Source: G965261055 sp965261055 [NCBI: Fibrobacteria bacterium] (GTDB lineage Bacteria > Fibrobacterota > Fibrobacteria > UBA11236). Taken from it: a stretch of DNA of 64,000 nucleotides. Positions 46,615 through 56,836 of this stretch are shown here, piece by piece; position 1 is the stretch's first letter, and every line of letters starts with the position of its first letter. The stretch is from positions 1,240,001-1,304,000 of the forward strand of contig OZ253440.1 in assembly GCA_965261055.1 (NCBI GenBank), written 5' to 3'. The notes under the pieces were generated by a model that saw nothing but the letters and a program-made list of their open reading frames with translations, was not told the origin of the DNA and did not search any database. Made by a program: the position numbers and the translations under genes.

Positions 46615-46878
46615 GTGTTGTCTGATATCCTAATTGTTTTTTTTGCTTTAATGTTGAATTTTTTACTTATTATGTTTTCTTTAAATATCAAGATTTTGGG
46701 TTGGTCAATGTTAAAAACCTATTTTGTTGTATCACCCTTTAGGTTTGTTGGGTTAATTGTTTTTTTAGTGATTTTTTTAAAAGAACATAATATGAATTTT
46801 TTATTATATACAGTGACTCTTTATTCATTATTTTTAACTTTAGAAGTTTTGTTTTTAATTAAAAGTGTGCGAGTGTAA
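46615..46878 (+). CDS. small membrane protein at the AtpI position
   Basis: The 87-residue product has two or three hydrophobic segments (LIVFFALMLNFLLIMF near 6, FRFVGLIVFLVIFL near 41, FLLYTVTLYSLFLTLEVLFL near 61). The start is GTG at 46615; no better start is seen. Its stop TAA overlaps the atpB ATG by one base, and no sequence signature of AtpI is evident. Position and topology suggest the role of AtpI or AtpZ, which assist c-ring assembly or magnesium supply in other F-ATPases. This is inference from context. Confidence 0.55.
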   Translation: MLSDILIVFFALMLNFLLIMFSLNIKILGWSMLKTYFVVSPFRFVGLIVFLVIFLKEHNMNFLLYTVTLYSLFLTLEVLFLIKSVRV

Positions 46879-47726
46879 TGAAAAGTTGTTTAGTATTTAT
46901 ATTGTTAGCAATTTCAGCTGTATTTGCTGGCAATAGTGACTTAAGTGAATTTATTTTTCATCATATAGGTAATGGTAATTCTTGGCACCCTATACCAGGT
47001 TTACCTGTAATTGAGTTGCCTCATAATATTCATATTTTTGGAATCCATATTGGTATAACGTTACAAGTTCTAATGCTTTTTATTGCGTCCATTTTGATGG
47101 TTATTCTTCTTAAATATGCGTCTAATCGTATTAATTTATTACCTACTGGTGTTTTAGGACATTTAGTTGAAGTTATAGTAATATATATTCGTAATGAAGT
47201 TGTGATTCCTAATATTGGAAAAAAGGAAGCAGATGATTGGTTGCCGTTTTTTTTAACTTTGTTCATGTTTATTTTGTTCTTAAATTTATTAGGAATGATT
47301 CCTGGAATGTCAACGGTAACATCCAATATTAACTTTACTGTTGTTATTTCTTTAGTAATTTTATTTGCAATGTTAGGGGCTGGTATGTTTAATAATGGTT
47401 TCTTTCGTTTTTTTAAAAATTTAGTTCCACACGGTATTCCATTCTTTGTGGTTATTATCCTCACTCCAATTGAAGTTGTTGGTTTATTTACAAAAGTTTT
47501 TGCCTTAGCGATACGTTTATTCGCAAACATGACGGCAGGGCATATTGTGATTATATCATTATTGGCTTTAATCTCTATTTTAGAGACATGGTTAGTCGTT
47601 CCTGTGTCCCTAGCTTTTTCACTGTTTATTTCACTTATTGAAGTGTTGGTCTGTTTTTTACAGGCTTATATTTTTACATTGTTATCAGCACTTTTTATCG
47701 GAACTTGTATTCATCAAGAACATTAA
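46878..47726 (+). CDS. atpB: ATP synthase F0 subunit a
   Basis: Subunit a forms the proton half-channels next to the c-ring. The 282 residues begin with a signal-like stretch (MKSCLVFILLAISAVFAGNS) and a periplasmic N-terminal part, as in the FCB group. Five or six membrane segments follow. The conserved proton-path Arg is in FALAIRLFANMTAGHIVIIS near 217, and the final ILETWLVVPVSLAF and CFLQAYIFTLLSALFIG are standard. It is the first of eight co-directional atp genes and overlaps the small upstream gene by one base. Confidence 0.94.
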   Translation: MKSCLVFILLAISAVFAGNSDLSEFIFHHIGNGNSWHPIPGLPVIELPHNIHIFGIHIGITLQVLMLFIASILMVILLKYASNRINLLPTGVLGHLVEVIVIYIRNEVVIPNIGKKEADDWLPFFLTLFMFILFLNLLGMIPGMSTVTSNINFTVVISLVILFAMLGAGMFNNGFFRFFKNLVPHGIPFFVVIILTPIEVVGLFTKVFALAIRLFANMTAGHIVIISLLALISILETWLVVPVSLAFSLFISLIEVLVCFLQAYIFTLLSALFIGTCIHQEH

Positions 47727-47752
47727 TTTAACAACAACAATAGGAGATTATT

Positions 47753-47980
47753 ATGGAATCAGTTAGTTTAGCCTTTTTGGCTGCAGGAATAGGAGTCGCT
47801 TGTTCTACACTAGCAGTTGGGATTGGAATTGGTCGTTTAGGTAGTGCGGCAATGGAGAGTATTGCTAGACAACCTGAAGCTTCAGGTGATATTAGAACCA
47901 CTATGATTATTGCTGCGGCTCTAATTGAGGGTGTATCTCTATTCGGACTAGTTATTTGTTTTCTATTAGGTTTCAAATAA
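47753..47980 (+). CDS. atpE: ATP synthase F0 subunit c
   Basis: This is the 75-residue proteolipid of the rotor ring. Helix 1 is LAFLAAGIGVACSTLAVGIG, the cytoplasmic loop is ESIARQPEASGDIRTTM, and helix 2 carries the ion-binding Glu in AALIEGVSLFGLVICFLLG near 57. The Gln and Ser-Thr-Tyr ligand set of sodium-type c subunits (as in Ilyobacter) is missing (Ile and Gly-Val here), so a proton-driven ring is expected. An AGGAG lies just ahead of the ATG. Confidence 0.95.
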   Translation: MESVSLAFLAAGIGVACSTLAVGIGIGRLGSAAMESIARQPEASGDIRTTMIIAAALIEGVSLFGLVICFLLGFK

Positions 47981-47989
47981 ACTAAAATA

Positions 47990-48556
47990 ATGGCTAATAA
48001 AACAGATCATCAATCTGTCCCCATAGAAACAATTCAACATTCTGAGGTCGTTGTACATAAATCAAGTCTATTTAAATTAGACCCAGGTTTAGGTATATGG
48101 TCTTTAGTTCTATTTGTTGTGTTGCTGATTGTTCTTAAAAAATTAGCTTGGACACCAATCTTAGCTTCTGTTAAAAAGCGTGATAAAAGTATTAGAGATA
48201 GTCTTGATCAAATGAAGTCTGTTCAAAATGAGTCTAAGAAGTTAGCTCAAGAACAAGAGGAAATTTTATCAGTAGCTAAGCTAAGTGCCTCTAAAATAAT
48301 TTCGGATGCGAAAGAAAGTGCTGAAAAGGTAGGCGAGGTTATTCGTGCTGAAGCTGAACATCAAAAAGAAAAAGTTTTGAAAAACGGTTTAAAAGAATTA
48401 GATGTCGCTCAAAATTTAGCTAAAAAAGAATTACAAAAATATGTAGCAACTTTAGCAATAAATTTAGCTGAAAGATTAATTCATGAGTCACTAGATAGTA
48501 AAAAGCAATCTAAAATAGTTGATGATTTTTTAAGAGAGGTTGAATTATCATCATGA
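47990..48556 (+). CDS. atpF: ATP synthase F0 subunit b
   Basis: This is the peripheral stalk protein. The 188 residues have an N-terminal polar extension of about 35, one membrane helix (LGIWSLVLFVVLLIVLKKLA near 34) followed by W-T-P, and a long charged coiled coil (about 55-170). The extension is longer than in E. coli b (156). It starts 10 bases after atpE and its stop overlaps atpH by 4 bases (ATGA). Confidence 0.9.
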   Translation: MANKTDHQSVPIETIQHSEVVVHKSSLFKLDPGLGIWSLVLFVVLLIVLKKLAWTPILASVKKRDKSIRDSLDQMKSVQNESKKLAQEQEEILSVAKLSASKIISDAKESAEKVGEVIRAEAEHQKEKVLKNGLKELDVAQNLAKKELQKYVATLAINLAERLIHESLDSKKQSKIVDDFLREVELSS

Positions 48557-49086
48557 GTAGTCGGGTTGTAACGAACTACGCTAAGGCCTTGTTTAGTTAT
48601 GCTAAAGAAGTAAAAACAGAAGAACGAGTCTACGAAGACATGAAGTTGTTAGGTGAAGCTATTCTTAATGATGATTATCGTAGTTTTGTGAAAACAAAAC
48701 TTGTTAATATAAAGAGTCCTTTGTCTTATTTTGATAAAGAACTTTGCCCTTTACTTGGTTCAACCTCTCAAGAAATGATACATTTAATTTGTACGAATAA
48801 GCGTGTAGAGATTTTGTTGGACTTACCTAGGGTCTATTGTGATTTATATGAGAAAGAAGAAAATATCACTCGCGTAATTGTTACGAGTGTGGTTTCTTTA
48901 TCTAAAAAACAAGAAAAAGAATTCCAAGACATAATACAAAAATCATATCCTAATCAAGAACTGAAGATTAAAAATGTTATTAATCCAAGTTTAATAGGTG
49001 GTTTTCGTATTCAAGTAGAAAATTTTGTAGTTAAAGTTGATTTACGAAGTAAGTTAAATCAAGTAAAGAAAAGTTTAATCGCATAA
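48553..49086 (+). CDS. atpH: ATP synthase F1 subunit delta
   Basis: Delta links the peripheral stalk to F1. The 177 residues have VVTNYAKALFSYAKEVKTEE at the start, the usual A-x-x-Y-A-x-A-L-F pattern. The C-terminal INPSLIGGFRIQVENFVVKV (near 142) has the G-G-x-x-x-x-x-x-x-x-x-D-x-S family signature with VDLRSKL. It overlaps atpF by 4 bases and precedes atpA by 19. Confidence 0.92.
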   Translation: MSSRVVTNYAKALFSYAKEVKTEERVYEDMKLLGEAILNDDYRSFVKTKLVNIKSPLSYFDKELCPLLGSTSQEMIHLICTNKRVEILLDLPRVYCDLYEKEENITRVIVTSVVSLSKKQEKEFQDIIQKSYPNQELKIKNVINPSLIGGFRIQVENFVVKVDLRSKLNQVKKSLIA

Positions 49087-49105
49087 GTAAAGAAAAGGAT
49101 TAAAA

Positions 49106-50632
49106 ATGGCAATCGAGATTAAAGCTAATGAAATTGTTTCTGTTTTGAAAAAACAAATGGAAAATATCAATTTGAAAGCAGAAATGCGGGAAGTAGGAAC
49201 TGTTCTTCAAGTTGGAGATGGGATTGCTCGTATTAATGGATTAGAAAACGCCATGATGGGTGAACTTATTAAAATAGAAGGTCAAGAAACAGTAAGGGCT
49301 CTTGTGCTTAATTTACAGTCTGACTCTGTAGGTGTCGCTATTTTAGGGAGCTCCGAACTTGTACGTGAAGGTGATACGGCGTGTTTGACAAAGCAAATAG
49401 CATCTGTCCCAGTTGGTGATACGATTTTGGGAAGAGTTATTAATGGTTTTGGAGAAGTGATAGATGGTGGAATTCCTTTAGATACATCTAAAATGAGACA
49501 AGTTGAGTTAAAGGCTCCAGGAATTGTTTCGCGTCAAAGTGTTTGTGAACCTCTTGAAACTGGTATAAAATCTATAGATACTATGATCCCGATAGGTCGT
49601 GGCCAAAGGGAACTTATTATTGGCGACCGTAAAACAGGAAAAACAGCTATTGCTATTGATACTATTTTGAATCAAAAGGGAAAAGGTGTTAAATGTATAT
49701 ATGTAGCAATGGGTCAAAAACAATCTACTGTTGCTCAAGTTTACAAAAAATTGGAAGAAGCAGGTGCTTTGGAGTATACTTGTATTATTGCGGGTACGGC
49801 CAGTGACCCAGCTGCGTTACAATATTTAGCTCCTTATGTTGGTGCGACCATGGGTGAGTACTTTATGTATTCAGGTGAACATGCTTTGATTGTTTATGAT
49901 GATTTAACAAAACAAGCTCAAGCTTATCGTCAAATTTCGTTGCTTCTTAGAAGACCACCAGGTCGTGAAGCTTTTCCAGGTGATGTGTTTTATATTCATT
50001 CACGTTTATTAGAAAGAGCCGCTAAACTTTCTGAAAAAGAGGGAGGTGGTTCACTAACAGCTTTACCAATTATTGAAACACAGGCTGGTGATGTTTCTGC
50101 TTATATACCAACGAATGTTATTTCGATTACAGATGGTCAAATTTTCTTGGATTCCAACTTATTTAATTCTGGACAACGCCCAGCTGTAGATGTTGGTTTA
50201 TCTGTTTCTCGTGTAGGTGGTGATGCTCAAATAAAAGCAACAAAACAAGTCGCTGGTTCTTTACGTTTAACATTGGCTCAATATCGTGAATTAGCGGCCT
50301 TTTCTCAATTTGCATCTGACTTAGATGTTTCAACTCAGAAGCAACTGAAGCGGGGTGAAAGAATGACTTATTTATTAAGGCAAAATCAATATAATCCGTA
50401 TCGTATTTCTAAAACAATCATCATATTATACGCTGGATCTAAGGGTTTTCTAGATCATTTAGATGTTGCTGATACTCCTCAACTTGAGCTTGAATTTGCG
50501 GATTACTTAGATTGTTCTCAAGAAGGTTTGATGAATGAAATAGAAGTAGAGAAAAAGTTAACAGACGTTTTAGTTAAAAAAATAGAAGTGGCAATTCGCT
50601 TGTACCTCAATATCTCTACCTTTGTAAAATAA
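49106..50632 (+). CDS. atpA: ATP synthase F1 subunit alpha
   Basis: Alpha forms the non-catalytic nucleotide sites of F1. The 508 residues hold the beta-barrel domain and [20 protein letters not shown] near 164 (Walker A, with Lys where Gln is common, and otherwise intact). [20 protein letters not shown] near 260, [20 protein letters not shown] near 285 with LERAA, and [20 protein letters not shown] near 358 follow. An AAAGGA precedes the ATG by 7 bases. Confidence 0.97.
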   Translation: MAIEIKANEIVSVLKKQMENINLKAEMREVGTVLQVGDGIARINGLENAMMGELIKIEGQETVRALVLNLQSDSVGVAILGSSELVREGDTACLTKQIASVPVGDTILGRVINGFGEVIDGGIPLDTSKMRQVELKAPGIVSRQSVCEPLETGIKSIDTMIPIGRGQRELIIGDRKTGKTAIAIDTILNQKGKGVKCIYVAMGQKQSTVAQVYKKLEEAGALEYTCIIAGTASDPAALQYLAPYVGATMGEYFMYSGEHALIVYDDLTKQAQAYRQISLLLRRPPGREAFPGDVFYIHSRLLERAAKLSEKEGGGSLTALPIIETQAGDVSAYIPTNVISITDGQIFLDSNLFNSGQRPAVDVGLSVSRVGGDAQIKATKQVAGSLRLTLAQYRELAAFSQFASDLDVSTQKQLKRGERMTYLLRQNQYNPYRISKTIIILYAGSKGFLDHLDVADTPQLELEFADYLDCSQEGLMNEIEVEKKLTDVLVKKIEVAIRLYLNISTFVK

Positions 50633-50635
50633 AAT

Positions 50636-52902
<2,267 letters not shown>

Positions 52903-52909
52903 GTTTTTT

Positions 52910-53314
52910 ATGTGGTTAAACATTTATACACCAAACAAAGTTGTTTATCAAGGAGAAGTAGAGTCATTTACGGCGTACACTCATAAAGGTAAGATTGGTA
53001 TTTTAACTAATCATACTTCTTTAATTACAAGCATGACATCTAATGTTTTAGAGTTTACAAATCAGGGACAGCAAAATTTATTTTGGGTATGGGGTGGTCT
53101 GTTGCATTTTTTAAATAATGAAGCGGTTATTTTAGTAGATAATGTAGAATCAATAGAGGATATAGATGTTAATAGAGCTCATGAGTCTGAAAAGAGAGCG
53201 GAAGTTTTATTAAAAGAAGCTACTGAAAATGTTGATTCAACAATAGATATTGAGAGAGTAAAAAGATCATTAGAGCGGGCTCGAATGAGAATACGATTTT
53301 CTCATATGAGATAA
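52910..53314 (+). CDS. atpC: ATP synthase F1 subunit epsilon
   Basis: Epsilon inhibits and couples F1. The 134 residues have the beta sandwich (LNIYTPNKVVYQGEVESFTA, GKIGILTNHTSLITSM, FWVWGGLLHFLNNEAVILVD) and a C-terminal helical hairpin (about 90-134, ending RMRIRFSHMR). It is the last atp gene, 7 bases after atpD. A weak hairpin-like sequence follows before the tRNAs. Confidence 0.92.
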   Translation: MWLNIYTPNKVVYQGEVESFTAYTHKGKIGILTNHTSLITSMTSNVLEFTNQGQQNLFWVWGGLLHFLNNEAVILVDNVESIEDIDVNRAHESEKRAEVLLKEATENVDSTIDIERVKRSLERARMRIRFSHMR

Positions 53315-53337
53315 TCTAAGAATACTCAATGCTTTCA

Positions 53338-53366
53338 TTGTCTTTTTTTGTAAGCATTACTAACTT
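53338..53366 (+). promoter_or_regulatory. possible promoter of the tRNA cluster
   Basis: TTGTCT at 53338-53343 and TAACTT at 53361-53366 are separated by 17 bases and lie 11 bases before the first tRNA. Both boxes match the sigma-70 consensus only partly, so this is tentative. Confidence 0.3.
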
Positions 53367-53376
53367 TACTTTAGTT

Positions 53377-53449
53377 GCCAAAGTAGCTCAGTTGGTAGAG
53401 CAGCTGATTTGTAATCAGCCGGTCGTAGGTTCAAGTCCTATCTTTGGCT
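53377..53449 (+). tRNA. tRNA-Thr (anticodon TGT)
   Basis: A 73-base cloverleaf with acceptor GCCAAAG paired to CTTTGGC, a D arm with AGCTCAGTTGGTAGAGC, anticodon stem CTGAT/ATCAG around loop TTTGTAA, and a T arm with GGTTCAAGTCC. The discriminator is T and CCA is not encoded. The anticodon reads ACA threonine codons. Confidence 0.95.
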
Positions 53450-53460
53450 CACGTTTTATT

Positions 53461-53542
53461 GGGTCGGTGCCCGAGTGGTTAAAGGGAGTGGACTGTAAAT
53501 CCACTGGCTATGCCTACAATGGTTCAAATCCATTCCGGCCCA
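53461..53542 (+). tRNA. tRNA-Tyr (anticodon GTA)
   Basis: An 82-base class II tRNA with a long variable arm. The acceptor GGGTCGG pairs with CCGGCCC (one T-G pair), the anticodon stem GTGGA/TCCAC encloses CTGTAAA, and the T arm has GGTTCAAATCC. The discriminator is A and CCA is not encoded. Confidence 0.95.
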
Positions 53543-53553
53543 AAAAAAATTCT

Positions 53554-53629
53554 GCGAGCGTAACTCAATTGGTAGAGTGTCACCCTTCCAAGGTGGATGT
53601 TGAGGGTTCAAGTCCCTTCGCTCGCTCCA
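53554..53629 (+). tRNA. tRNA-Gly (anticodon TCC)
   Basis: A 73-base tRNA followed by an encoded CCA (53627-53629). The acceptor GCGAGCG pairs with CGCTCGC, the anticodon loop is CTTCCAA between TCACC and GGTGG, and the T arm has GGTTCAAGTCC. Confidence 0.95.
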
Positions 53630-53635
53630 TTTTCT

Positions 53636-53710
<75 letters not shown>

Positions 53711-53749
53711 TGAATTGTATTTTCTATGAAAGGTTTTATTTATATGTAA

Positions 53750-54490
53750 AAATTTGAAGAGATAGGAGTTAAAACGGGTACTGATAAAATCCTTCATCAT
53801 GGCTATCACCGATTTTATCCTATTTTTTTGGAGTCTTATCGAAACCAAGATTTTATAATGTTTGAGATAGGAGTGGATCAAGATAAATCTATTAAATTAT
53901 GGGAAGAATATTTTCCTAAAGCCACAATTTATGGAATGGATATTGATCTTCAATATAAATTTCCAAGAGGAGAGGTATTCAAAGGAGATCAATCTAATTT
54001 GGATGATTGTGCTAAAGTTGTTCAAAAAATAGGTCAAAAAATAGAATTTATACTTGATGATGGATCTCATGAACCTGATCACCAAATTTTAACCTTTATT
54101 TATCTATTTGAAAATTTATTAAAGGAGGGTGGAACTTATATTATTGAAGATATTGAAACTAGTTATTGGACTAGAGGTAAGCTATATGGTAATATTATTA
54201 AATATAAGAAGTCAGTTATAGAAGTTTTTAAATTTTTAGTTGACCGTTTAAATAGCGAATTTATTAGAGATAAGAGTGTATTTAATAAATCCGTGATACC
54301 CGAGAGTATTCAAAGCCAAATAGAACTGATTTCTTTTCAATATAATTCCATTATTATAAAAAAACGATATTCAGAAAATGCATTTTTTAATCATAGAAAG
54401 TATCGTTTTGAAAACACTCTATACCCCTACATTGTTCAATTTTTTAAGTATCGTTGCTTTAATATTCTTAAAAAAATGTTAAAGAGATAA
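53750..54490 (+). CDS. MycE-like SAM-dependent methyltransferase, start unclear
   Basis: The conserved domain begins at about 53753 with FEEIGVKTGTDKILHHGYHR, as in macrocin/mycinamicin O-methyltransferase-like proteins (G-T-D-K then H-x-Y). FEIGVDQDKSIKLWEEYFPK, YGMDID, FKGDQSN, IEFILDDGSHEPDHQILTF and IIEDIETSYW follow. The only ATG in frame upstream (53744) is followed at once by TAA, and no ATG, GTG or TTG lies in frame before the conserved region. The first standard start inside is a TTG at 53828, which would remove about 25 conserved residues. It may use a rare start codon or be inactivated. Target is unknown; envelope sugar or antibiotic-like methylation is possible. It directly follows the tRNA cluster. 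Confidence 0.6.
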   Translation, partial: KFEEIGVKTGTDKILHHGYHRFYPIFLESYRNQDFIMFEIGVDQDKSIKLWEEYFPKATIYGMDIDLQYKFPRGEVFKGDQSNLDDCAKVVQKIGQKIEFILDDGSHEPDHQILTFIYLFENLLKEGGTYIIEDIETSYWTRGKLYGNIIKYKKSVIEVFKFLVDRLNSEFIRDKSVFNKSVIPESIQSQIELISFQYNSIIIKKRYSENAFFNHRKYRFENTLYPYIVQFFKYRCFNILKKMLKR

Positions 54491-54546
54491 ATATTGGAGT
54501 TGACTGAGATGATTTAGATTATAAAGTTTTACCTACTAAATAATGA

Positions 54547-55068
54547 TTACTTTAGAAAAAAACCAATAACTCCAGAAAGCATAATGATTATAATAGGGTG
54601 AACTTTAAAAAAAGTAAATAAACTAAAGGAAATTACAATAATTAAAATATTCCTAATGGACTTCACTTGTGATATTGTTACAAGCTGAAAAGCTACTGCA
54701 ATGATAAGAGCAAACATGGAAAGCTGTATTGTTTCAAAGGCTGTTTTTAAAGAAGGAGTATTTTGAATCTTTTTATAAAAATGATTAGCAACGACAATAA
54801 AAAAAATAGGAGGTAACATAATTCCTAGATTTGCAACAATAAGTCCTATGATTCCTGATAATTTATATCCTGTATAAGAAGCATATTTGATGGATATTGC
54901 TCCTGGAAAAATTTTGACCATACCTAAAAGATCTAAAAATTCTTCTTTTGTTAACCATCCATGTTTTTCAACAATTTCTTTTTGTAATAATGGGAGGAAG
55001 GAGTAAGCACCCCCTATTGCGAAACAACTTGTTTTAAGAAAAGAGATAAATATTTTTAAAAGAAGCAT
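54547..55068 (-). CDS. chrA: half-size chromate transporter (ChrA family)
   Basis: The 173-residue membrane protein has the ChrA-domain N-terminal motif FLKTSCFAIGGAYSFLPLLQ followed by KEIVEKHGWLTKEEFLDLLG, near 10-46. FPGAISIKYASYTGYKLSG (P-G-x-x-x) lies near 54, with four or five hydrophobic segments. Proteins of this length are single-domain members that usually work as a pair encoded by adjacent genes. Only one half is present in this cluster, the other not being in view. By family they export chromate, but many homologues have unknown anion substrates. It ends the Moco gene run, 8 bases beyond moaC. Confidence 0.8.
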   Translation of the reverse strand: MLLLKIFISFLKTSCFAIGGAYSFLPLLQKEIVEKHGWLTKEEFLDLLGMVKIFPGAISIKYASYTGYKLSGIIGLIVANLGIMLPPIFFIVVANHFYKKIQNTPSLKTAFETIQLSMFALIIAVAFQLVTISQVKSIRNILIIVISFSLFTFFKVHPIIIIMLSGVIGFFLK

Positions 55069-55076
55069 AGTCTTAT

Positions 55077-55508
55077 CTACATGTTTTTCTGATAAGCACC
55101 ACTTTTTCCACCAGATTTTTTGATTAATGCTATATCCGTAATCTTCGCGGCCTTATCAAGAAATTTACACATATCATAAATTGTCAAACAAGCTCCTGTA
55201 ACCGCCATAAAACCTTCCATTTCTACACCTGTTTTAGCTTTAGATTTTACTAGAGCACGCACTTTAATATATTCTTTGAAGATATCTATTTGTATTTTAA
55301 CATTTTCTATAGGAATAGGATGACAATGCGGTATGACATCTGCTGTTTTTTTTGCTGAAATAATACCAGCTAGTTTAGCTGCTTCTAAAACATTACCCTT
55401 AGGAATTGTGTTGTCTTTTATTTGTTGTAATGTCTCTTTATTTAAAATAATTTTACCCTCAACAATAGCTATACGTTCTGTTATTTGTTTATCACCAATA
55501 TCTATCAT
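55077..55508 (-). CDS. moaC: Cyclic pyranopterin monophosphate synthase MoaC
   Basis: MoaC works with MoaA to convert GTP to cyclic pyranopterin monophosphate, the first step of molybdenum cofactor synthesis. The 143 residues show AAKLAGIISAKKTADVIPHC followed by HPIP near 43 (catalytic His and Lys), then GVEMEGFMAVTGACLTIYDM near 94 and the final KSGGKSG. It is slightly shorter than E. coli MoaC (161), truncated at the N-terminus, but catalytic motifs are complete. Confidence 0.95.
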   Translation of the reverse strand: MIDIGDKQITERIAIVEGKIILNKETLQQIKDNTIPKGNVLEAAKLAGIISAKKTADVIPHCHPIPIENVKIQIDIFKEYIKVRALVKSKAKTGVEMEGFMAVTGACLTIYDMCKFLDKAAKITDIALIKKSGGKSGAYQKNM

Positions 55509-55573
55509 ATTTTTCCTTTGTATTTTATATTATAGATTTTTTTAATAAAGAAGATACTACTTCTTTAACATTT

Positions 55574-55996
55574 TTATTCCTGATTGCAAGAACAATTTAC
55601 CCATTGTGTTGAACTATCTGTATATGTTTCCTTTTTCCATATAGGTAATCTTTTCTTTATTTCATTAATCATATATTGAGTGGCTTTAAAAGCATCTTCT
55701 CTATGAGAAGCACTCACCCCTATCCAAATTGCAATATCTGTTATCTGTAGTTTTCCTTCTCTATGAATACTGCTAATTTTATGGATATCAAATTGATCAT
55801 AGGTTTCTTGGGTAATTTTATTAGCCTCTGATTCGGCGAGTTTGTGAAAAATTTCATATTCTAAATGTTGAACAGATTTTCCTTGATGATGATTGCGTAC
55901 ACAACCTTCAAAAATAACAATAGCTCCATCTTCTTCATAATAAAAATAATCACGCTGTATTTGAGATTGTATGGGAGATGAGGTGATACTAAACAT
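55574..55996 (-). CDS. moaE: Molybdopterin synthase large subunit MoaE
   Basis: MoaE with MoaD inserts sulfur into precursor Z to form molybdopterin. The 140 residues contain DGAIVIFEGCVRNHHQGKSV near 23, LEYEIFHKLAE near 43, ISSIHREGKLQITDIAIWIG near 74 and VSASHREDAFKATQYMINEI with KKRLPIWKKE near 94, which carries the catalytic Lys. It lies 6 bases after moaD. Confidence 0.94.
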   Translation of the reverse strand: MFSITSSPIQSQIQRDYFYYEEDGAIVIFEGCVRNHHQGKSVQHLEYEIFHKLAESEANKITQETYDQFDIHKISSIHREGKLQITDIAIWIGVSASHREDAFKATQYMINEIKKRLPIWKKETYTDSSTQWVNCSCNQE

Positions 55997-56002
55997 GATT
56001 TA

Positions 56003-56245
56003 TTAACCTCCTGAAACAGGTGAAATAAAGACGACTTTGTCTCCATTTTGAAGAGGAGTGTCCCATGAAACAAAAATATTATTAATGGAAACCCTTAAGT
56101 ACTTTAGTTGTAAAGAGAAATTATATTTTTGATTTAAATTTTGATAAAGTTCTTTTACGATTTCTACTTGAGTTTCCACTATTTCTTGTTCTATTGCACT
56201 TTGTTCTCTTAAAATTGCATAATATTGTACACTAATTCTTTTCAT
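56003..56245 (-). CDS. moaD: Molybdopterin synthase sulfur carrier MoaD
   Basis: MoaD carries the thiocarboxylate sulfur at its C-terminus. The 80-residue ubiquitin-fold protein ends VVFISPVSGG with the required Gly-Gly. It begins ISVQYYAILREQSAIEQEIV, typical of this family. Its ATG overlaps the mobA stop (ATGA), which couples the two genes. Confidence 0.93.
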   Translation of the reverse strand: MKRISVQYYAILREQSAIEQEIVETQVEIVKELYQNLNQKYNFSLQLKYLRVSINNIFVSWDTPLQNGDKVVFISPVSGG

Positions 56246-56834
56246 ACAAACTCCTTTTTTACTTTTTGATAGTCATATTTTGTATTAATATTATCTAATT
56301 CTTGATTTTTTAAAGGATAAATTAATTTTGTATTTATGTCCATTAAGATTGTTCGTGGGCACTTAATACCTTTCTCTAAATAGAGTTTTAGTTTTTTATA
56401 ACTTGAAGGTTCATAAATAGCACAAAGAGGTTCTGCTAAATCATTTTTTCTATTTTTATACGCTGTGACCGTAGCGGTTATTTCTCGTTGTTTTATTAAA
56501 TATTCTATGGTTTCTTTCTTAAGGTATGGTAAATCACAAGCTATAACTAACCATGCTGTGCCTAATTCCATCGATAAGGCTGATAGTATTCCACCAAGAG
56601 GACCGATATTATTAAAAATATCATCAATAGATTTTTTTTTTTCAATGCATATTGATTCTTTCTGGATGAGATAAAAACTTCATCAACATATTCTGATAAA
56701 ATTTCAAAACAATAATCTATCTGTGTTTTTCCATGATATGTTAGTAACCCTTTATCTTGACCCATTCTTTGACTTTTACCACCTGCTAATATTAAACCGT
56801 TTACAAGATAATCTGATCTTTGAGTTATTTGCAT
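56242..56834 (-). pseudogene. mobA: Molybdenum cofactor guanylyltransferase MobA, frameshifted
   Basis: MobA attaches GMP to the molybdenum cofactor to make MGD. The first frame (56834 down) has GLILAGGKSQRMGQDKGLLT near 13, then diverges at a run of 11 T on the + strand (A on the sense strand), 56632-56642. In a shifted frame the sequence continues KSIDDIFNNIGPLGGILSAL, then WLVIACDLPYLKKETIEYLI to a stop at 56242. Both halves are otherwise intact with all nucleotidyltransferase motifs. It is either a recent inactivation, a slippage-tolerated gene expressed by polymerase slippage on the run, or a sequencing error. MGD is needed by the NarB-type enzyme in the cluster. Confidence 0.8.
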
Positions 56835-56836
56835 TT

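Noticed and set aside
47030-47530. 166-residue minus-strand frame opposite atpB
   Set aside because: Shadow of the intact atpB gene in the reverse frame; low-complexity and no family features.
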